Shown: positions 24,212 to 33,686 of the stretch, piece after piece
How positions within the stretch are numbered: the stretch's first letter is position 1
Layout: the number at the start of each line of letters is the position of its first letter
DNA from: Pseudomonas entomophila
GTDB lineage: Bacteria; Pseudomonadota; Gammaproteobacteria; Pseudomonadales; Pseudomonadaceae
Reading direction: 5' to 3'
Length of the DNA: 64,000 bases
NCBI RefSeq assembly: GCF_023277925.1
Contig: NZ_CP063832.1
Coordinates: 4,214,501 to 4,278,500, forward strand
Program-made: the position numbers and the translations under genes
Notes under the pieces: generated by a model
What the model was told of the DNA's origin: nothing
The model's input: the letters and a program-made list of their open reading frames with translations, nothing else
Database searches by the model: none

Positions 24212-26182
24212 TTACTTGACCCGGAACCGATCCACTTCCTGGCGCAACTGCCCCGCCAGCCCTTCCAGCTCCCGCGCCGTCATTGCCAGCTCATTGGCCA
24301 CGTCACGCTGCTCACTGTTGGCCTGGGCGATGCTCTGCAGGTTGCGACTGAGCACCGTCGCGGTGCTGCTCTGCTCCTGGGTCGCGGTGCTGATCACCGT
24401 GAACTGCTCACCGGCCACCCGGCTCTGCTCGTCGATGCGCGCCAGCGCCTCGGCCACCTTGTCGTTACGCGCCAGCCCTTCCTGCATCAGCTGGTTGCCC
24501 TGCTCCAGGGTGCTGATGGCATGGCCGGTCTGCTGCTGGATGCTGGCGATCATGCCGGAGATCTCGTCGGTGGCCTGGCGGGTGCGCGCGGCCAACCCCC
24601 GGACTTCATCGGCCACCACCGCGAAACCACGCCCCTGCTCGCCGGCCCGGGCCGCTTCGATGGCGGCGTTCAGCGCCAGCAGGTTGGTCTGCTCGGCAAT
24701 TGCGGTGATCACCCCGACGATGCCGCCGATTTCCTGCGAGCGCGCACCGAGTGTGTCCATCACTGCCGCCGTGCCACCCAAGGCCTCGGCGATCTGCTTG
24801 AGCGAGACCGAGGCTTCGTCCATGGCCGTGCGGCCGATGCGGGTCTGCTGGGCGTTGTCGCGGGCCATGCGTTCGGTGCCGGCCATGTTGTCGGCGATGT
24901 TCATCGAGGTGGCGCTGAACTCTTCCACCGCGCCAGCCATGCTGGTGATTTCGCCGGACTGCTGATCCATGCCCTCGCAGGCGCCGGACGACAGCCCCGA
25001 CAGCGAACGGGCGCGGCCGCTGACCTGGTCCGAGGCGCTGCGGATGTGCTCGACCATGGTCGCCAGGGCCTCGCCCATCTGGTTGAAGCTGCGCGCCAGC
25101 TGGCCGATCTCGTCATGGCTGGTCACGCTCAGGCGGGCATTGAGGTCGCCCGCACCGAGGGCTTCGGCCTGGCGCACCAGGTCACCCAGCGGGCGCAGCT
25201 TGCGGCGCAGCAGCCACAGCGTGGCGGCAACGGCCAGGAGCATTGCCAGCAGGCTACCAATGGCCAGGCGCAAACCGACGCTCCAGGTCACTTCGCGGAT
25301 CTCCCCTTCCGGCATGCTCGCCACCACGGTCCACGGGCCCTCAGCGAACGGCACGGCAACGCTGAACAACTGCTCGCCGACGCTGGCCCAGAAGCGTCCC
25401 TGGCCTGGTTCAAAGCCCTTGAACACCTGGCCATCGGCGTTGCCCGCCGCAGCTGGCGGCACCAACCATTTACCCTGCTCGTCGAGCAGCGCCAGCGAGC
25501 CGGTCTGGCCGATGCGGAAACGCTTGAGGTTGGCGAACTGGGCGTTCTGCGCGTCGGTGTAGTCGAAACCGACGAACAGCACGGCGATCACCCGGCCAGC
25601 GCCGTCGCGCACCGGCACGTAGCGGGTCATGTAGTTGCGCTCGAACAGCACGGCGCGGCCGACGTAGGTTTGCCCCGCCATCAGCTTCGAATAAGCCGGG
25701 TGCTGGCGGTCGAGCTGGGTGCCGATGGCGCGGCTACCGTCCTGCTTGGTCAGGCTGGTGCTGATGCGCACGAAGTCGTCGCCGCTGCGCACGAACAGGG
25801 TGGCGACCCCGGCAGTCATCTGCTGGAACGCGTCGACTTGCTGGAAATCGTTGTTCAACAAGTGGTCGCCGAGGTACAGGGCCGGTGTCTGCGCGCCGGC
25901 CACGTTGACCGTCTCGCCCGCGTGCACCGCCAGGCCCGAGGCGAAGCGCCGCTCGAACAGGCCGCTCAGGCGCTGGGTGTTGTCCTTGAGCGAACCGTGG
26001 AAAGTGTCGAGCTGGTCGGCCAGCAGCCGCGCCTCGCTGGCCAGGTGCGCCTGGCGGGTGGTGAGGTTGGCGTCGTCCAGCGAACGCAGGGCGAACAGGG
26101 TACTGCCGGTGATCACCAACGCCAGCACGACGGCGAGGGCGATACCAAGTTGCGAGGCAATCCGGGCACGCGGTTGGGACAT
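24212..26182 (-). CDS. Methyl-accepting chemotaxis protein
   Basis: 656 residues: short cytoplasmic start, TM1 (about 10-30), a large periplasmic Cache-type sensor (about 35-285; [47 protein letters not shown]), TM2 near 290-315, HAMP, then the long coiled-coil signalling domain with the conserved hairpin around [18 protein letters not shown] and [12 protein letters not shown]. The periplasmic part looks like a Cache_3-Cache_2 type that binds small acids or amines; the ligand is unknown. The ATG at 26182 follows GGAG; a longer in-frame extension lacks a site. No CheR-docking C-terminal pentapeptide is evident (ends RFRVK). Confidence 0.9.
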   Translation of the reverse strand: MSQPRARIASQLGIALAVVLALVITGSTLFALRSLDDANLTTRQAHLASEARLLADQLDTFHGSLKDNTQRLSGLFERRFASGLAVHAGETVNVAGAQTPALYLGDHLLNNDFQQVDAFQQMTAGVATLFVRSGDDFVRISTSLTKQDGSRAIGTQLDRQHPAYSKLMAGQTYVGRAVLFERNYMTRYVPVRDGAGRVIAVLFVGFDYTDAQNAQFANLKRFRIGQTGSLALLDEQGKWLVPPAAAGNADGQVFKGFEPGQGRFWASVGEQLFSVAVPFAEGPWTVVASMPEGEIREVTWSVGLRLAIGSLLAMLLAVAATLWLLRRKLRPLGDLVRQAEALGAGDLNARLSVTSHDEIGQLARSFNQMGEALATMVEHIRSASDQVSGRARSLSGLSSGACEGMDQQSGEITSMAGAVEEFSATSMNIADNMAGTERMARDNAQQTRIGRTAMDEASVSLKQIAEALGGTAAVMDTLGARSQEIGGIVGVITAIAEQTNLLALNAAIEAARAGEQGRGFAVVADEVRGLAARTRQATDEISGMIASIQQQTGHAISTLEQGNQLMQEGLARNDKVAEALARIDEQSRVAGEQFTVISTATQEQSSTATVLSRNLQSIAQANSEQRDVANELAMTARELEGLAGQLRQEVDRFRVK

Positions 26183-26370
26183 GGGAAGCTCCTGGCAAGA
26201 GGCCGGGATCATCCTGATCACGCTGACCGCCCGCTTTCTGATCGACGGGTAATCGCGCCCTCTTCCGGGACGCTGGTGCCACTGGATCGGCGTCGCGGGG
26301 GAATACTTGAGTGTAGGGCCGGGGTATTCGCAAACCTTTGCGGCGTGCCTGGCCGCCCGGCGTTCACACG

Positions 26371-26402
26371 CCCCTGCAGGAGCCAGCCTTGCTGGCGAAC
26401 AG
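26371..26402. repeat. Single REP element
   Basis: CCCCTGCAGGAGCCAGCCTTGCTGGCGAAC, with CTGCAGG in place of CTGTAGG, at the 3' end of the LysR gene. Confidence 0.7.
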
Positions 26403-26403
26403 C

Positions 26404-27333
26404 TCACCGCTGTGCTGGCAAAATTTGCACCGCAGGCAAATCCATCGCCACCGCCTCCTCCTGCAAGAAGGCACTCAACCGCCGCAACCGCTCACCCCCC
26501 GGCCGGGTCCTGGGCCACACCAGGTAATAATCCATGCCACTGGCCACCGCCGTCGGCCACGGCAGGCTCAAGCGCCGCTGGGCGACATCCTCGGCCACCA
26601 TCAGCAGGTCGCCCATCGAAATGCCATAACCCCGCGCGGCGGCGATCATGCCCAGCTCCAGGGTGTCGAACACCTGTCCGCCCTTGAGCGACACCTTGTC
26701 GGTCAGCTCCATGCGCGCCAGCCAGGCGCGCCAGTCACGCTTGTCGGGGGTCGGGTGCAGCAATTCCATGCCGGCCAGGCGCCGCTCATCCCAGGGCGCC
26801 TCATCGAGCAGGTCCGGCGCCCCCACCGGGATCAGCAGCTCGGAGAACAGCCGGCGCACTTCCCAGTCCACCGGGAAATTGCCGTCACTGAGCAGCACCG
26901 CGCAGTCGAACGGTTCCTGGTTGAAGTCCACATGGTCGACGTCCATCCAGGCGCTGGTCAGTTGCACTTCGTTGCCCGGTTGCAGATGCCGGAAACGGCT
27001 CAAGCGCGCCAGCAGCCAGCGCATGGTGAGGGTGGACGGCGCCTTCATGCGCAGGATGTCGTCCTCCCCACGCAAGGCGTCACAAGCCCGCTCCAAGGCG
27101 GCAAAGCCGTCACGCACGCCGGGCAGCAGCATGCGCGCCGCCTCGGTCAGTTGCAGGCTGCGCCCGCTGCGCACGAACAGGCGGCAGGCGAAGTGCTCTT
27201 CAAGGGTACGGATATGCCGGCTGACGGCGCTCTGGGTGATTGACAGCTCTTCACCGGCGCGGGTGAAGGAACTCAGCCGGGCTGCGGCTTCGAATGCACG
27301 CAGCGCATAGAGCGGAGGGAGCTGGCGAGACAT
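26404..27333 (-). CDS. LysR-family regulator divergent from MATE pump (GcvA-like)
   Basis: 309 residues. The N-terminus [42 protein letters not shown] is the GcvA-like helix-turn-helix; the effector domain follows from about 95. It is divergent from a MATE gene, an arrangement I recall from the equivalent PAO1 pair PA5293/PA5294. A palindrome in the 155-base intergenic region (27382-27398) fits a LysR box. The regulator may control the pump, itself, or both; the effector is unknown. Confidence 0.87.
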   Translation of the reverse strand: MSRQLPPLYALRAFEAAARLSSFTRAGEELSITQSAVSRHIRTLEEHFACRLFVRSGRSLQLTEAARMLLPGVRDGFAALERACDALRGEDDILRMKAPSTLTMRWLLARLSRFRHLQPGNEVQLTSAWMDVDHVDFNQEPFDCAVLLSDGNFPVDWEVRRLFSELLIPVGAPDLLDEAPWDERRLAGMELLHPTPDKRDWRAWLARMELTDKVSLKGGQVFDTLELGMIAAARGYGISMGDLLMVAEDVAQRRLSLPWPTAVASGMDYYLVWPRTRPGGERLRRLSAFLQEEAVAMDLPAVQILPAQR

Positions 27334-27381
27334 GGCGCACCTGTCATGCGGGGCCGAGAAGGCAATGCCGGATCATACAGG

Positions 27382-27398
27382 CATGAGTCAAACTCATG
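27382..27398. promoter_or_regulatory. Candidate LysR operator between LysR and MATE genes
   Basis: CATGAGT-CAA-ACTCATG is a perfect 7-bp inverted repeat about 50 bases from the LysR start and 90 from the MATE start. Confidence 0.5.
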
Positions 27399-27488
27399 GC
27401 AATGATCGCTTTTATCCTTTTGTGCAAAGCTGACCGAAGCCTCAGAATCGACCCTTCGCTCAACAGGATCATCAAGAAGGATCGCCCC

Positions 27489-28883
27489 ATGCATGTCGCG
27501 CCCACCACCGAACTCAAGGCTCTCCTGCGCCTGGCCGGGCCACTGATCGCCTCGCAGCTGGCGCACATGCTGATGGTGCTGACCGACACCTTGATGATGG
27601 CCCGCATCAGCCCGCAAGCCTTGGCCGGCGGCGGCCTGGGCGCGGCGAGCTATTCGTTCGTGTCGATCTTCTGCCTGGGGGTGATCGCCGCCGTCGGCAC
27701 CTTGGTGGCGATCCGCAAGGGCGCCAACGACATCGAGGGCGCCACGCGCCTGGCACAAAGCGGCCTGTGGCTGGCCTGGGGCCTGGCCGTGGTCTCGGCG
27801 CTGGTGCTGTGGAACCTCAAGCCCGCGCTGCTGCTGTCTGGCCAGAAGCCGGAAAACGTCGACGCGGCCATGCAGTTCCTCACCCTGCTGCCGCTGGCCC
27901 TGCCCAGCTACATGACCTTCATGGCCCTGCGCGGCTTCACCAGTGCCCTGGGCCGCTCGACGCCGGTGATGGTCATCAGCCTGGCTGGCACGGTGCTCAA
28001 CTACCTGCTCAACCATGCGCTCATCGAAGGCATGTTCGGCCTGCCCAAGCTGGGCCTGATGGGTATCGGCCTGGTCACCGCGCTGGTGTCGCTGGGCATG
28101 GCCATCGCCCTGGCGCTGTACATCCGCTGGCACAAGGCCTATGCCGCCTACCCGCTGCGCAAGGGGCTGTCGCGGCCTTCGCTGCCGGCGCTGCGCGAGC
28201 TGTGGCGCCTGGGCCTGCCGATCGGCGGTACCTACATGGTCGAGGTCGGGCTGTTCGCCTTCGCCGCCCTGTGCATGGGTGTGCTCGGCAGCACGCAGTT
28301 GGCGGCGCACCAGATTGCCCTGCAGATCGTCTCGACCGCGTTCATGGTGCCAACAGGGCTTTCGTACGCCGTGACCATGCGCGTTGGCCTGTACTACGGC
28401 GCCGGCAACCTGCTCGCCGCACGCAGCGCCGGGCGGGTGGGAATCGGTTTCGGTGCGTCGCTGATGCTCGGCTTCGCCGTGTTGTTCCTGGTGCTGCCGA
28501 ACGAGCTGGTGGCCTTGCTGGTGAATCGCCAAGACCCTGCTTTCGCGCCGATTTTCCAGCTGGCGGTGCAACTGGTGATGGTCGCGGCGTGGTTCGAGCT
28601 GTTCGATGGCGTGCAGACCATCGCCATGGGCTCGATCCGAGGCTTGAAGGACGCCCGCACCACCTTCCTCATCGGTGCGGTGTGCTACTGGCTGGTGGGC
28701 GCGCCGTGCGCCTGGCTGTTCGCTTTCACACTCGGCGGTGGCGCGCCGGGTATCTGGTGGGGCCTGGCGTTGGGGCTGGCCTGCGCGTCAGTGGCGCTGA
28801 CGTTCGGCTTTGAATGGCGGATGAAGCGGATGATCGGCAAGGCGGGGGTTAGCGCGAAAGCGGCCGTCCCCGCGCACCTGTAG
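27489..28883 (+). CDS. MATE family multidrug efflux transporter
   Basis: 464 residues with 12 hydrophobic segments and the MATE/NorM pattern (LAGPLIASQLAHMLMVLTDTLMMARISP in the first helices, GIYxG-like LGLPIGGTYMVEVGLFAF at the start of the second half). It exports cationic drugs in exchange for Na+ or H+. AAGGA lies 8 bases before the ATG. The stop codon TAG (28881-28883) is part of the REP arm CCTGTAGG, so its last residues (VPAHL) lie at the repeat boundary. Confidence 0.92.
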   Translation: MHVAPTTELKALLRLAGPLIASQLAHMLMVLTDTLMMARISPQALAGGGLGAASYSFVSIFCLGVIAAVGTLVAIRKGANDIEGATRLAQSGLWLAWGLAVVSALVLWNLKPALLLSGQKPENVDAAMQFLTLLPLALPSYMTFMALRGFTSALGRSTPVMVISLAGTVLNYLLNHALIEGMFGLPKLGLMGIGLVTALVSLGMAIALALYIRWHKAYAAYPLRKGLSRPSLPALRELWRLGLPIGGTYMVEVGLFAFAALCMGVLGSTQLAAHQIALQIVSTAFMVPTGLSYAVTMRVGLYYGAGNLLAARSAGRVGIGFGASLMLGFAVLFLVLPNELVALLVNRQDPAFAPIFQLAVQLVMVAAWFELFDGVQTIAMGSIRGLKDARTTFLIGAVCYWLVGAPCAWLFAFTLGGGAPGIWWGLALGLACASVALTFGFEWRMKRMIGKAGVSAKAAVPAHL

Positions 28884-28963
28884 GCGCGGCTTCAGCCGCG
28901 ATAGGGGCCACGCGGTGTAGGCACCCGCTTTGCGGGTGATCGCGGCTGAAGCCGCTCCTACAG
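28878..28963. repeat. REP pair providing stop codons for both flanking genes
   Basis: CCTGTAGGCGCGGCTTCAGCC on the left and GGCTGAAGCCGCTCCTACAGG on the right form an inverted doublet around a GCACCCGCTTTGCGGGTG hairpin. The left TAG ends the MATE gene, and the right arm, read on the minus strand, gives the TAG of the GGDEF-EAL gene. Confidence 0.85.
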
Positions 28964-30625
28964 GACGTCCAGCAGGCGCGGCTGCGGTGCCTGCGACAGG
29001 TACTCGATCAACGCCGCCACCGGTAACGGCCGGCTGACCAGGAACCCCTGCACTTGGTCACAGCCGAACGCACGCAGCAGCGCCATCTGCTCCTCGCTTT
29101 CCACACCCTCGGCCACCACCTCCAGGTTGAGGTTGTGCGCCAGGTTGATCATCGCGTGCACCAGCTTGCGGTTCTCTTCGCGCTGCTCCATGCCACCGAC
29201 GAAGCTGCGGTCCACCTTGAGCAGGGTGATCGGCAGGCTGTTCAGGTGCACGAACGAAGAGAAGCCGGTGCCAAAGTCGTCCAGCGAGAAGCGCACGCCC
29301 AGGCGACCGAGGGCGTCCATGGTCTGGCGCACCAGCTCGTTGCGGCGCATCACTGCGGTTTCGGTGAGTTCGAACTCCAGCCAGCGCGCATCGACGCCAT
29401 GCTCGACGATCAGCCGGCTCAGGGTGGCCAGCAACTGGCTGTCCTGGAACTGGCGGAAGCTCAGGTTGACCGCCATGTGCAGTGGCGCCAGGCCGCGTTC
29501 GCGCAGGGCCTGCATGTCGCTCAGGGCGCGGGAAATCACCCAGTAGCCCAGCGGCACGATCAGCCCACTCTGCTCAGCCAGTGGGACGAACTCGCTGGGG
29601 GCCAGCAGGCCACGTTCCGGGTGGTTCCAGCGCACCAGCGCCTCGAGGCCGACAATACGGCCGTCAGCAAGATTCAGGCGTGGCTGGTAGTGCAGCTCCA
29701 GTTCGTCGCGGCGCAGGGCGCGGCGCAGTTCGCTTTCCAGGTCGGCGAGGCTGCGGGCGTTGCGGTTGATGCGCTCGTTGAACACGTGGAAGGTGCAGCC
29801 CTGGCTACCCTTGGCCTGACGCATGGCGATATGCGCGTGCCACATCAACGGGTCGGCACCCGCCTGGGCGCGGGCATGGGCGATGCCCAGGCTGCAGCCG
29901 AGCAGCAGGCTCTCGCCGTCGATCCAGTAGGGCTCGGTCAGCGCTTCGACAATCCGCTCGGCCATCCACTCGGCGCGGTTGGCATCGCGGCGGGTGTCGA
30001 TCAGCAGGGCGAACTCGTCACTGCCCAGCCGCGCCAACTGGTCGCCGGCAGCCAGCTGTGCCTTCAGCCGCGCCACCACCTGCAGGATCAAGCGATCACC
30101 ACCCTGGTGGCCCAAGGCGTCGTTGACGTGACGGAAGTTGTCCAGGTCGAGGTGGCCCAGGGCCAGGCCACGGCCGTCGTTCTCCGCCAGCCGCGCGGTA
30201 AGCAGGGCCTGGAAACCTTGCCGGTTGGCGATGCCGGTCAACGGGTCCTGCTCGGCCAAGCGTTGCAGGGTCGCCACCAGCACCCCACGCTCACGCACAT
30301 GGCGCAGAGAGCGGCGCAGGGTATCGCTACTCAGTTGCGCCAGCACCAGCCAGTCGCTGACCCCCACCGGCGAAGTGGCCGGCTCTTCCTCCAGCAGCAG
30401 GATGGTCGGCAGCTCGCAGCGCCCCGGCGCCGGTTGCAGCGCTGGGGTGGCCAGCACCACGGCCTGGCGGTCGTTGGCGAACAGGCTGTCGACCGCCGCC
30501 CAGTTGGGCGCGGTCAGCAGCACCGCGGCACCGTCCAGCGGCTGCAGGCACGCGCGCAGACGCGCGGCCCATTCCGGCTCATCGGCCAACAGCAGCAAAC
30601 GCAGAGGTTCGGCAGGCGTGGACAA
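28958..30625 (-). CDS. GGDEF-EAL protein, probable c-di-GMP phosphodiesterase (ProE-like)
   Basis: 555 residues: an N-terminal receiver-like region (1-115) without a clear phosphoacceptor pattern, a GGDEF domain (about 120-280) whose signature is RLGSDEF, and an EAL domain (about 300-550) with GLEALVRWNHP, ELTETAV, DDFGTGFSSF, LKVDRSF, AEGVES and QGFLVSRPL. The EAL set is complete, so hydrolysis of c-di-GMP is likely; GSDEF is degenerate and probably inactive or regulatory. By position next to rep it corresponds to PAO1 PA5295 (ProE), a phosphodiesterase. A Fur-box-like palindrome lies 57 bases before the start. Confidence 0.88.
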   Translation of the reverse strand: MSTPAEPLRLLLLADEPEWAARLRACLQPLDGAAVLLTAPNWAAVDSLFANDRQAVVLATPALQPAPGRCELPTILLLEEEPATSPVGVSDWLVLAQLSSDTLRRSLRHVRERGVLVATLQRLAEQDPLTGIANRQGFQALLTARLAENDGRGLALGHLDLDNFRHVNDALGHQGGDRLILQVVARLKAQLAAGDQLARLGSDEFALLIDTRRDANRAEWMAERIVEALTEPYWIDGESLLLGCSLGIAHARAQAGADPLMWHAHIAMRQAKGSQGCTFHVFNERINRNARSLADLESELRRALRRDELELHYQPRLNLADGRIVGLEALVRWNHPERGLLAPSEFVPLAEQSGLIVPLGYWVISRALSDMQALRERGLAPLHMAVNLSFRQFQDSQLLATLSRLIVEHGVDARWLEFELTETAVMRRNELVRQTMDALGRLGVRFSLDDFGTGFSSFVHLNSLPITLLKVDRSFVGGMEQREENRKLVHAMINLAHNLNLEVVAEGVESEEQMALLRAFGCDQVQGFLVSRPLPVAALIEYLSQAPQPRLLDVL

Positions 30626-30932
30626 GCGGGCTCCTTAGACGTGGCGGTGAATCGACGGGCGCGGCGTATCCTACCGCATCCAAGTGAAAATGATTTTCAC
30701 TTTTAGTCATTGCCATTCCCTGGCGGCTAACCCGACGTATTTTGACGTGCATCCTGCGCGAAACCCGCGCAACCGGCAAACGGGATTTCGGGGATTTGCG
30801 AAAGGATCGGCAGCCACTGGCGGCGAAAAAGGCCATGAGAAAACATTGACTCACACGTCAGACGGTCGCGCCACAACCGCGCGAGGCCTGTTAGAATGCG
30901 CGGCTATTTTCTGGCGACCCCCGGTTTCTAGC
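30626..30932. other. Divergent intergenic region between GGDEF-EAL gene and rep
   Basis: 307 bases. It holds the Fur-like palindrome (30682-30702) and a TAGAAT (30892-30897) that could be the -10 of rep, though no -35 box is found at proper distance. No supported gene. Confidence 0.5.
30682..30702. promoter_or_regulatory. Fur-box-like palindrome
   Basis: The core AGTGAAAATGATTTTCACT is an inverted repeat broken only at its centre, in an otherwise GC-rich background. Its NATNAT-like hexamers and GAAAATGATTTTC core resemble Fur sites. Confidence 0.45.
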
Positions 30933-32942
30933 ATGTCCCGACTCAATCCCCGGCAACAGGAAGCCCGTGACTACGTCGGCGGCCCTCTTTTGGTGCTTGC
31001 CGGTGCAGGCTCGGGCAAGACCAGCGTAATCACACGCAAGATTGCCCACCTCATCCAGAACTGCGGCATCCGCGCCCAGTACATCGTGGCGATGACGTTC
31101 ACGAACAAGGCCGCGCGCGAGATGAAGGAGCGGGTCGGCACCCTGCTGCGCCCAGGGGAAGGCCGGGGCCTGACGGTGTGCACCTTCCACAACCTGGGGC
31201 TGAACATCATCCGCAAGGAGCACGAGCGCCTGGGCTACAAGCCGGGCTTCTCGATCTTCGACGAATCCGACATCAAGGCGCTGCTGTCGGACATCATGCA
31301 GAAGGAATACTCCGGCGACGACGGCATCGACGAGATCAAGAACATGATCGGTGCCTGGAAGAACGACCTGATCCTGCCTCCTGAAGCCCTGGAAAAGGCG
31401 CGCAACCCGCGCGAGCAGACCGCGGCCATCGTCTACACCCACTACCAGCGCACGCTCAAAGCGTTCAACGCGGTGGACTTCGACGACCTGATCCTGCAAC
31501 CGGTCAAGCTGTTCCAGGAGCACCCCGAGGTGCTCGAGCGCTGGCAGAACCGCGTGCGCTACCTGCTGGTGGACGAATACCAGGACACCAACGCCAGCCA
31601 GTACCTGCTGGTGAAGATGCTGATCGGCATGCGCAACCAGTTCACCGTGGTGGGCGACGACGACCAGTCGATCTATGCCTGGCGCGGCGCCCGCCCGGAA
31701 AACCTGATGCTGCTCAAGGAGGACTACCCCTCCCTGAAGATCGTCATGCTCGAGCAGAACTACCGCTCCACCAGCCGCATCCTGCGCTGCGCCAACGTGC
31801 TGATCGCCAACAACCCCCACGCCTTCGAGAAGGAGCTGTGGAGCGAGATGGGCGTCGGCGACGAGATCCGTGTGATCCGTTGCAAGAACGAGGAAGCCGA
31901 GGCCGAACGCGTGGCCATGGAAATCCTCACCCTGCACCTGCGCACCAACCGCCCGTACAGCGACTTCGCCATCCTCTACCGGGGCAACTACCAGGCCAAG
32001 TTGATCGAGCTGAAGCTGCAGCACCACCAGGTGCCGTACCGCCTGTCCGGCGGCAACAGCTTCTTCGGCCGCCAGGAGGTCAAGGACCTGATGGCCTACC
32101 TGCGCCTGCTGGTGAACCCGGACGACGACAACGCCTACCTGCGGGTGATCAACGTGCCGCGCCGCGAGATCGGCTCGACCACCCTGGAGAAGCTCGGCAA
32201 CTACGCCACCGAGCGCGGCATCTCGATGTACGCCGCCAGCGAGGAGCTGGGCCTGGGCGAGCACCTGGACGCCCGCTACACCGAGCGCCTGCAACGCTTC
32301 AAGCACTGGCTGGACGGGGTGCGCCACAAGGTCGCCCTGGAAGACCCGATCGCCGCGCTGCACGAGATGATCCGCGACATCGACTACGAGAACTGGATCC
32401 GCCAGCAGACCGCCAGCGACAAGGCCGCGGAGTTCCGCATCAGCAACGTCTGGTTCCTGGTCGAAGCGCTGAAGAACACCCTCGAGAAGGATGAAGAGGG
32501 TGACATGACCATCGAGGATGCCATCGGCAAGCTGGTGCTACGCGACATGCTCGAGCGCCAGCAGGAAGAGGAAGAGAACGCCGAGGGCGTGCAGATGATG
32601 ACCCTGCACGCCTCAAAGGGCCTGGAATTCCCCTACGTGTTCATCATGGGCATGGAGGAGGAAATCCTCCCCCACCGCTCGAGCATCGAGGCCGATACCA
32701 TCGAAGAGGAACGCCGCCTGGCCTACGTGGGCATCACCCGCGCGCGCCAGACCCTGGCCTTCACCTTCGCCGCCAAGCGCAAGCAGTACGGCGAGATCAT
32801 CGACTGCACCCCCAGCCGGTTCCTCGACGAACTGCCGCCGGACGACCTGGCCTGGGAAGGCCTGGACGATGCGCCCGTGGAAGTGAAAGCCGCGCGCGGC
32901 AACAACGCCCTGGCCGATATCCGGGCAATGCTCAAACGCTGA
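30933..32942 (+). CDS. rep: ATP-dependent DNA helicase Rep
   Basis: 669 residues, UvrD/Rep superfamily 1A helicase, close to E. coli Rep in length (673). It begins MSRLNPRQQEARDYVGGPLL; Walker A is GAGSGKT at 24-30; later motifs include DEYQDTNASQY, VGDDDQSIYAWRGA, LEQNYRST, MTLHASKGLEFP and YVGITRAR. It unwinds DNA 3'-5' and helps forks past protein blocks. The ATG is chosen by homology; a longer upstream frame lacks a good start. It is followed 63 bases later by xpt. Confidence 0.95.
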   Translation: MSRLNPRQQEARDYVGGPLLVLAGAGSGKTSVITRKIAHLIQNCGIRAQYIVAMTFTNKAAREMKERVGTLLRPGEGRGLTVCTFHNLGLNIIRKEHERLGYKPGFSIFDESDIKALLSDIMQKEYSGDDGIDEIKNMIGAWKNDLILPPEALEKARNPREQTAAIVYTHYQRTLKAFNAVDFDDLILQPVKLFQEHPEVLERWQNRVRYLLVDEYQDTNASQYLLVKMLIGMRNQFTVVGDDDQSIYAWRGARPENLMLLKEDYPSLKIVMLEQNYRSTSRILRCANVLIANNPHAFEKELWSEMGVGDEIRVIRCKNEEAEAERVAMEILTLHLRTNRPYSDFAILYRGNYQAKLIELKLQHHQVPYRLSGGNSFFGRQEVKDLMAYLRLLVNPDDDNAYLRVINVPRREIGSTTLEKLGNYATERGISMYAASEELGLGEHLDARYTERLQRFKHWLDGVRHKVALEDPIAALHEMIRDIDYENWIRQQTASDKAAEFRISNVWFLVEALKNTLEKDEEGDMTIEDAIGKLVLRDMLERQQEEEENAEGVQMMTLHASKGLEFPYVFIMGMEEEILPHRSSIEADTIEEERRLAYVGITRARQTLAFTFAAKRKQYGEIIDCTPSRFLDELPPDDLAWEGLDDAPVEVKAARGNNALADIRAMLKR

Positions 32943-32960
32943 CCAACCATTACTCTTTAA

Positions 32961-33578
<618 letters not shown>

Positions 33579-33591
33579 TGTCGCCTGTTCC

Positions 33592-33664
33592 GGCCTCTTC
33601 GCCAGCAAGGCTGGCTCCTACAAGTGAACGCATACCCCTGTAGGAGCCAGCCTTGCTGGCGATG
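33592..33664. repeat. REP pair (REPIN)
   Basis: CTTCGCCAGCAAGGCTGGCTCC and its inverted copy GGAGCCAGCCTTGCTGGCGA, between the convergent xpt and CoA-transferase genes. Confidence 0.85.
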
Positions 33665-33686
33665 GGCTGCGCAGCAGCCCCGGCAA

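Noticed and set aside
24080..26527. 815-residue frame opposite the chemoreceptor gene
   Set aside because: Antisense shadow; the other strand has the full MCP domain order and a proper start.
30846..30874. TTGACT as a possible -35 box for rep
   Set aside because: No acceptable -10 box at 16-18 bases; the better TAGAAT at 30892 has no matching -35.
30891..32363. Long frame opposite rep
   Set aside because: Antisense shadow of an unmistakable SF1 helicase.
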